From Actinotignum schaalii (lineage in GTDB: Bacteria > Actinomycetota > Actinomycetes > Actinomycetales > Actinomycetaceae): a stretch of 10,891 nt of DNA. Numbering within the stretch: position 1 is the first letter of the stretch; each line of letters starts with the position of its first letter. Of this stretch, positions 7,204 through 10,891 are shown one piece after another. The notes below the pieces were generated by a model, which did not search any database, was not told the DNA's origin, and saw only the letters and a program-made list of their open reading frames with translations. The translations under genes were made by a program, and so were the position numbers. The stretch is taken from positions 1 to 10,891 of the forward strand of contig CAMIHT010000036.1 in NCBI GenBank assembly GCA_946222725.1. Reading direction: 5' to 3'.

Positions 7204-8637
7204 ATGACGGACCCGCACACGACATCGGGTGCTGCACCGGCATCGTCGCCGAAGAGCGGTCTCGCATCGAATGTAACCGTGAAGGCCTCGAGCGAGGAAG
7301 TGAACGTAGAAAAATCTGCCAAAAAAGCCGCAAAATCTGGCTTTTGGGGCGCTCTTGCCGAATACTATGACTTCGGCCTGTACGGAACCGCATCCGCAGT
7401 CATCTTCCCTACCGTTTTCTTCGGTGGCGGAGATAATCCGACCTTAGCGAATATTGCTTCGCTTGCCTCTTTTGGAGTTGCGTATCTTGCTCGACCTCTC
7501 GGAGCCATCGTGCTCGGCCACCTCGGCGATACTTGGGGAAGGAAGAAGACGCTCCTCCTCACACTCGGGTTAATGGGATTTGCCACTCTCGTTATTGGAA
7601 TCCTGCCGTCCTACGACTCGATTGGTCCTACCGCCGGCATTATTTTGATTGCGATGCGACTCATCCAGGGCTTCTCCGCGGGTGGTGAGCAAGCCGGATC
7701 CACAGCAATGACCTCAGAGTTAGCCCCGCCCGAGAAACGCGGGCGCCTCGTTGCTTTCACCATGCACGGACTTCTCATCGGTCAGCTCCTCGGCATTGCC
7801 GCTTTTATCCCTGTGTCAGGGAATGAGTCCTTCCTTCTCGACTGGGGCTGGCGAATCCCTTACTTCGTTGAGATTCCCCTGGTGCTCTACGCGCTGTGGG
7901 TACGGACGAAGGCAGATGAACCCCGTGATGTTTACGAGGCCCTCGCCCGCCAGCAGGGCAAAACCACGCAACATTCGGCAACAAAAACTGCCGGAAAAAA
8001 TAAGGGGAGCCTCGGCGACCTCTTCAAGAATCATTGGCGCCAAGTCATTCGCGTTATGGCGATGGGACAGTTCGCGATCACCGGCGTTTTGCTCACGAAC
8101 TACATGCTCAACTACGGCACGACCTACTGGGGTTGGGAACGTTCAACCCTGCTGACTCTAGCCACCGTATCGATGGTTATCGGTGTTCCAGTTCAGCCGC
8201 TGTGGGCAGCGCTTTCGGATAAGATCGGCCGCCGGCCGGTGTACCTCATCTCGATGTTCAGCCTCGTGGCACTGTTCCCGGTTATCTTCTGGGCAATTCA
8301 GATCAAGAGCGTGCCGCTGCTTGTAGTTTTGCTCTTCATTATCGGGTTGGTCTCGACCGGCGGAAACGTTGTTCAGGCTCCGATGTATAGCGAGATGTTC
8401 CCAACCCGCCTGCGGATGACGGGCTATGCCGTCTCCACTCAGTTGGGCAATATCATTGTGGGCTTCACCCCGATGATCGCGGCCATTATCGTGCGGCCGG
8501 GTAGCTTCGGTTGGTGGCCGGTACTGACCTTCACCACCATCATGATGGGCCTAGGAATTCTGGCGTGCCTGTCCACGCCGGAAACCATGGGCAAGGTTAT
8601 TACCGACGATCTTGAACAAGAAGTAACCGGAGCCTAA
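7204..8637 (+). CDS. MFS metabolite:H+ symporter (MHS family)
   Basis: This protein has 477 residues; ATG 7204 has AAAGGA 6 nt upstream. An unusual polar Ala/Ser/Lys-rich tail (1-45) precedes the MHS start motif FWGALAEYYDFGLYG (47-61, with Asp56). Motif A is GHLGDTWGRKK (105-115). The family signature RLIQGFSAGGE (152-162) and the following APPEKRGR (174-181) are intact, and a second motif-A-like ALSDKIGRRP lies in the C-terminal half. About 12 membrane segments are expected. MHS proteins import organic acids and related compounds (citrate, 2-oxoglutarate, shikimate, proline/betaine) with protons across the inner membrane. The pairing with a GAF-LuxR regulator and a hydrolase suggests an organic acid or ester as substrate, but motifs do not say which. 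The GGEQAG sequence differs from the usual GGEWGG. A strong terminator follows 20 bp after the stop. Confidence 0.88.
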   Translation: MTDPHTTSGAAPASSPKSGLASNVTVKASSEEVNVEKSAKKAAKSGFWGALAEYYDFGLYGTASAVIFPTVFFGGGDNPTLANIASLASFGVAYLARPLGAIVLGHLGDTWGRKKTLLLTLGLMGFATLVIGILPSYDSIGPTAGIILIAMRLIQGFSAGGEQAGSTAMTSELAPPEKRGRLVAFTMHGLLIGQLLGIAAFIPVSGNESFLLDWGWRIPYFVEIPLVLYALWVRTKADEPRDVYEALARQQGKTTQHSATKTAGKNKGSLGDLFKNHWRQVIRVMAMGQFAITGVLLTNYMLNYGTTYWGWERSTLLTLATVSMVIGVPVQPLWAALSDKIGRRPVYLISMFSLVALFPVIFWAIQIKSVPLLVVLLFIIGLVSTGGNVVQAPMYSEMFPTRLRMTGYAVSTQLGNIIVGFTPMIAAIIVRPGSFGWWPVLTFTTIMMGLGILACLSTPETMGKVITDDLEQEVTGA

Positions 8638-8654
8638 TTAACGCCTTATTGCAG

Positions 8655-8709
8655 AAAAGGTACCGTCGCCCTGGAGGAAACCGGGGCGACGGTACCTGCT
8701 TTCGTTTTT
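8655..8709. terminator. Bidirectional rho-independent terminator
   Basis: A perfect 14-bp stem pairs 8658-8671 with 8684-8697 (core GGTACCGTCGCCC / GGGCGACGGTACC) around a 12-nt loop. On the plus strand it is followed by a broken T-rich stretch (8700-8709). On the minus strand it is followed at once by TTTT, the complement of AAAA 8655-8658. It therefore serves the symporter gene and probably also the convergent lipoprotein operon. Confidence 0.85.
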
Positions 8710-8791
8710 GGTTCGCGCCGTGGCGGCATGCGGTTTCCGTGCCGTCCCTTATTTAGAACGACGACGCTGCGCCTGCCGCCCCGCGCGTCCA

Positions 8792-9289
8792 CTAGCGATT
8801 GCGTGCGTATTCCTCATATGCCTCGTTCCCAGCCCACAGGCGTTCCTTGGTGACCATGAGCATGACCGGCTCCATGAGCGCAGTTGCTTCCCCGTCATTG
8901 GTGTGTCCCGAGCCGGCCGGAGGTAAATCCCAGCTGACGGTCGCTCCGCCCGGCAGGGTTTCGACTTCTTTTGTCATCGCAGCCTGCACGCACATCTCCT
9001 GGTGCAGCTGCGGGTCAACCTGGAAAGACTCCCGATAGACCTCCTTCAGTCCCGCACCTTCACCGGGAACGTTGTACGTCAAGGTAGCGGTGTCACCCTC
9101 CGCAAACTCAACCGTCCAGGAAACCCCATAGGGGCCGGGCAGGTTGAGTTGGGAAAGCGTCACCGTTCCGGTGCAAGCCGCCAATTCATCGAAAGAGGGA
9201 TGCGATTCCCGTGAACATGCCGCGAGGGTAGCAAGCGTGCCAAGAATTCCGATAAGTGCAGTGGTCGCGCCCGTGACCTTACTGAGCAT
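8792..9289 (-). CDS. Small lipoprotein of unknown function
   Basis: This protein has 165 residues from ATG 9287-9289. Longer in-frame starts would run far into the flavodoxin gene. The N-terminus is a lipoprotein signal: Lys4, a hydrophobic stretch (7-23), then the lipobox LAAC with Cys25, followed by polar residues. The mature part is about 140 residues with two further cysteines (39 and 100) that could form a disulfide, and beta-rich stretches such as VSWTVEFAEGDTATLTYNVP (56-75). It should be anchored on the outer face of the membrane. I do not recognise a family. Its start overlaps the flavodoxin stop by 11 bp and has no clear ribosome site of its own, so it is probably translated by coupling. 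The downstream bidirectional hairpin would end the transcript. The lipoprotein call is good; the role is unknown. Confidence 0.72.
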   Translation of the reverse strand: MLSKVTGATTALIGILGTLATLAACSRESHPSFDELAACTGTVTLSQLNLPGPYGVSWTVEFAEGDTATLTYNVPGEGAGLKEVYRESFQVDPQLHQEMCVQAAMTKEVETLPGGATVSWDLPPAGSGHTNDGEATALMEPVMLMVTKERLWAGNEAYEEYARNR

Positions 9290-9737
9290 CGGCCCAGGCG
9301 CGGATTTCTTCGTCGCTGAGGCCGCTGTGGAAACGCAATCCTGGTGCCCACGCAATCTGCGGGAAGGTGGAGCGTAGATACTCCGTTGCCTCGTCCATCG
9401 GTGAGCTTCCGGAGGTGCAGAAGGGGTGTACCCGCGCCTTCCCCAAATCATGCGAGTTCACGAAGCTATCCACCACTTTCGGCGGGATGCCCCACCAGAT
9501 CGGGAAACCGAGGAAGATGTCCGTGGCGCCACCTAAATCGACCGGTGCTGCGAGTTCCGGGGCCGGGAGCTTTCCGTGCTGTTCCAGGTTCGCCCGGCTA
9601 TCCTCGACTCGCCAATCCAAATCCTGATTCGTGTAGGGCTGCGCTGCGGCTATCCGTACCGCTTCACCGCCGACGATATCCTGCAAACGTTCTGCTGCCT
9701 TTTCAGTAATGCCAGTTTCAGAAAAGTAAATAATCAT
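9279..9737 (-). CDS. Flavodoxin-like protein
   Basis: This protein has 152 residues, normal for a short-chain flavodoxin. AAGGGA (9742-9747) lies 4 nt before ATG 9737. The N-terminal strand and phosphate loop MIIYFSETGITEKAAERL (1-18) carry the SxTGxT FMN-phosphate pattern. LGFPIWWGIPPKVVDSFV (76-93) is the second FMN-contacting loop, of the Flavodoxin_4 type, with Trp81/Trp82 near the isoalloxazine ring. CTSGSSPMDEA (107-117) matches the third loop region. It probably binds FMN and works in the cytoplasm as an electron carrier or small quinone/flavin reductase-like protein. It is 18 bp downstream of the NAD(P)-binding protein gene and overlaps the lipoprotein gene, so the three are likely one redox-related operon. 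The family call is firm; partner and substrate are unknown. Confidence 0.87.
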   Translation of the reverse strand: MIIYFSETGITEKAAERLQDIVGGEAVRIAAAQPYTNQDLDWRVEDSRANLEQHGKLPAPELAAPVDLGGATDIFLGFPIWWGIPPKVVDSFVNSHDLGKARVHPFCTSGSSPMDEATEYLRSTFPQIAWAPGLRFHSGLSDEEIRAWADAQ

Positions 9738-9755
9738 AGGTTCCCTTCTTTACTT

Positions 9756-10214
9756 CTAGCTCACCACCAGATGCTGGCGGATATGCGCGGTCAGCGGCCC
9801 GCGTTCGAGTTCCTCAATCACGGCCGCGGCCAGATCGGCGGAGGTGATCTCCGGGGAAATATATGTCCATTTGGCGATGTGGGCACCCTCCAAAGCTGCC
9901 GGGACCTTCGCGTCCCCGTTATCGAGCACGATGAGTCGGGTCGGCAGCCCGGAAACCAATTCGATGAGATGGTGCGCGGCGCGTTCGGGGAAATCCTTCC
10001 CGGCATCCGCGTTGGGCGTGAGGGCATCAACCATGGCATCGACGCCGGCAATATCTCCGCGTTCGATATCGAAAATATCGCGGCGCAGCGAGACCGGAGC
10101 TTCCGTTTCGTTTTCCGAGCGCGTCACGGCCATAACTTCGTGCCCGCGCGACATAGCTTCCTGGGTGAGGAGTTTTCCGGCCGCGCCATTAGCTCCAATA
10201 ATTGCAATGCGCAT
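9756..10214 (-). CDS. Short NAD(P)-binding NmrA/SDR-like protein
   Basis: This protein has 152 residues; AAAGGA (10221-10226) lies 6 nt before ATG 10214. The dinucleotide-binding Rossmann motif is clear at the N-terminus: MRIAIIGANGAAGKLL (1-16), with RGHEVMAVTR (23-32) ending the second strand, where the Arg hints at NADP. Then come RDIFD (45-49), VDAMVDAL (58-65), strand PTRLIVLDNGDA (91-102) and WTYISP (116-121). The C-terminal SADLAAAVIEELE (125-137) is the usual last helix region. Relatives of this atypical SDR group are usually about 200-215 residues. The shortness seems to come from a missing stretch between WTYISP and SADLAAA, so it may be a trimmed form with altered substrate binding. 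It is first in an operon with a flavodoxin, which suggests redox or quinone stress. Family call good; activity not predictable. Confidence 0.8.
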   Translation of the reverse strand: MRIAIIGANGAAGKLLTQEAMSRGHEVMAVTRSENETEAPVSLRRDIFDIERGDIAGVDAMVDALTPNADAGKDFPERAAHHLIELVSGLPTRLIVLDNGDAKVPAALEGAHIAKWTYISPEITSADLAAAVIEELERGPLTAHIRQHLVVS

Positions 10215-10234
10215 AATTCATCCTTTCTGATGTG

Positions 10235-10252
10235 GGGCCGGCTGAACGGCCC
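10235..10252 (-). other. Small GC-rich hairpin in the leader of the redox operon
   Basis: GGGCCG (10235-10240) and CGGCCC (10247-10252) form a 6-bp stem with a 6-nt loop, just upstream of the ribosome site of the NmrA-like gene. It would lie in the mRNA leader if transcription starts further upstream. It could be a leader structure or chance in GC-rich DNA. Confidence 0.3.
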
Positions 10253-10419
10253 GCTGCTGGTGAGGTCTTATCAATACGGTTGCGGTGGTGGACGCCCGGC
10301 CGCGCAGTTGGGAGCCCGTCACGGGGCGAAGTGGCAGCATGCCAGCTGGGCCACGATGTCCAGCCGGCCACCGCCGGGGTAGAAAGCCTGGGAAACGCAC
10401 CACCGCATCCCTTCCGAAG

Positions 10420-10437
10420 GGTGAACAAGAGTTCACC
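10420..10437. promoter_or_regulatory. GGTGAAC-AAGA-GTTCACC dyad, candidate operator
   Basis: Perfect 7-bp arms (10420-10426 and 10431-10437) surround a 4-nt spacer, about 35 bp before the acetyltransferase start. The site lies in the 257-bp intergenic region between the divergent redox operon and the acetyltransferase gene. It overlaps the place where the latter's -35 would lie. No regulator gene is adjacent, so the protein that would bind it is unknown. Confidence 0.45.
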
Positions 10438-10456
10438 TTAGATGGTAGCTCAGATA

Positions 10457-10465
10457 TGCCAGAAT
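10457..10465 (+). promoter_or_regulatory. Extended -10 promoter element of the acetyltransferase, leaderless
   Basis: TGC followed by CAGAAT (10460-10465) resembles an extended -10 element. It lies 6 nt before ATG 10472, so transcription would begin at the start codon. No Shine-Dalgarno sequence precedes this ATG. The sequence AATGAACCCATG is shared with the start of the ArsR-like gene on the other strand. Confidence 0.42.
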
Positions 10466-10471
10466 GAACCC

Positions 10472-10891
10472 ATGACCAAATCGAATCAGCCCGCGCCGGA
10501 ATCCGTGCCCGGCGCCGCCGCCCAACCCGTGCCCGCCGCACCACAATCGGCGTCCCAACCCTCTCCCACCTGGGAACGCATGGTCGCCGGGAAAATGTAC
10601 ATCGCGGACGACCCCTACCTCGCCAAAGTCCGCCGCGAGGGCCTCACCGTCCAGCATGAACTCAATGCCACCAACCCCTCCGATAACGAAACGATCCGCA
10701 CTATCGCCGCACGTTTCTTCGGTTCTTTCGACCCGAGCGCCACCGTGGTTCCGCCCGTCCACTGCGATTACGGCGCGAATGTCCACATTGGCCCGGAGGT
10801 TTTCATTAACTCCGGCGCGATTCTGCTCGACGTCGCCCCCATCACCCTGGGCCGCCGCGTCCTCATCGGCCCGCGCGTCACCATCACCACC
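10472..10891 (+). CDS. Maltose/galactoside O-acetyltransferase-like protein, C-terminus beyond window
   Basis: I read 140 codons from ATG 10472 with no stop before the right edge. After a Pro/Ala/Gln-rich N-terminal extension of about 34 residues comes the mac domain start WERMVAGKMYIADDPYL (34-50), then VQHELNATNPSDNETI (59-74). The left-handed beta-helix hexapeptide repeats begin near VHCDYGANVHIGPEVF (98-113) and continue with ILLDVAPITLGRRVLIGP (118-135). This order is that of the Maa/LacA/NodL O-acetyltransferases, which transfer acetyl from acetyl-CoA to a sugar hydroxyl in the cytoplasm as trimers. The catalytic His would lie just past the window edge. The N-terminal extension is unusual for the family, but no better-supported later start is seen (the next in-frame ATG, 10580, has no ribosome site). 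The sugar acceptor is unknown. Confidence 0.87.
   Translation, partial: MTKSNQPAPESVPGAAAQPVPAAPQSASQPSPTWERMVAGKMYIADDPYLAKVRREGLTVQHELNATNPSDNETIRTIAARFFGSFDPSATVVPPVHCDYGANVHIGPEVFINSGAILLDVAPITLGRRVLIGPRVTITT

Noticed and set aside
8724..8744. Second hairpin after the symporter terminator (CGGCA-CGG / CCG-TGCCG)
   Set aside because: It has a 2-nt bulge and no T-run directly after it on either strand, so it is weak as a terminator.
9290..9451. Longer form of the lipoprotein starting at 9451
   Set aside because: It would add 54 basic residues before a perfect lipoprotein signal and overlap the flavodoxin gene deeply.
9576..10382. Plus-strand open frame of 268 codons
   Set aside because: Antisense to the flavodoxin and NmrA-like genes, both of which have clear cofactor-binding motifs.
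10433..10786. Gly-rich minus-strand open frame opposite the acetyltransferase
   Set aside because: It is the complement of codons in a hexapeptide-repeat gene; the plus-strand frame carries the real domain.

Overview
The window looks like chromosomal DNA from a moderately high-GC actinobacterium, possibly an Actinomycetaceae-type organism. This is inferred from the G/C-biased codon use, the Ala/Gly-rich proteins, the mix of genes with strong AAGGAG-type ribosome sites and genes that look leaderless, and the gene families present. Species cannot be named from sequence alone. No rRNA, tRNA, CRISPR array, insertion sequence or phage gene was seen. The window is gene-dense: ten protein genes, two of them cut by the window edges.

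Left part (1-2238): a minus-strand gene, open to the left edge, encodes two different alpha/beta-hydrolase domains in one chain. It is divergent from a GntR/HutC-type regulator. Between them lie several CCCTAGGGT-type inverted repeats that look like the regulator's operators. Middle-left (2235-4429): an ArsR-like winged-helix regulator and a drug-exporter-like MFS protein are transcribed divergently from a 30-bp dyad. That dyad contains the predicted -35 box of the exporter.

Middle (4470-8637): a large alpha/beta hydrolase of the Abhydrolase_10 type, a GAF-LuxR regulator just upstream of it on the same strand, and a divergent MHS-family metabolite:H+ symporter. The natural reading is a small uptake-and-hydrolysis module for an ester or a similar organic compound under LuxR control; the substrate is unknown. 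A strong bidirectional terminator closes this block. The block looks less GC-rich than the ArsR/MFS pair beside it.

Right part (8792-10891): a minus-strand operon of a short NAD(P)-binding NmrA/SDR-like protein, a flavodoxin-like protein and a small lipoprotein whose start overlaps the flavodoxin end. Divergent from it is the start of a maltose/galactoside O-acetyltransferase-like gene, with a GTGAAC-GTTCAC dyad in the intergenic region.

The window is a run of regulator-plus-target pairs, each with a legible candidate operator. The best leads are the double hydrolase with its operator cluster, the LuxR-hydrolase-symporter module, and the sharply defined ArsR dyad. I saw nothing that is clearly a wholly new system.
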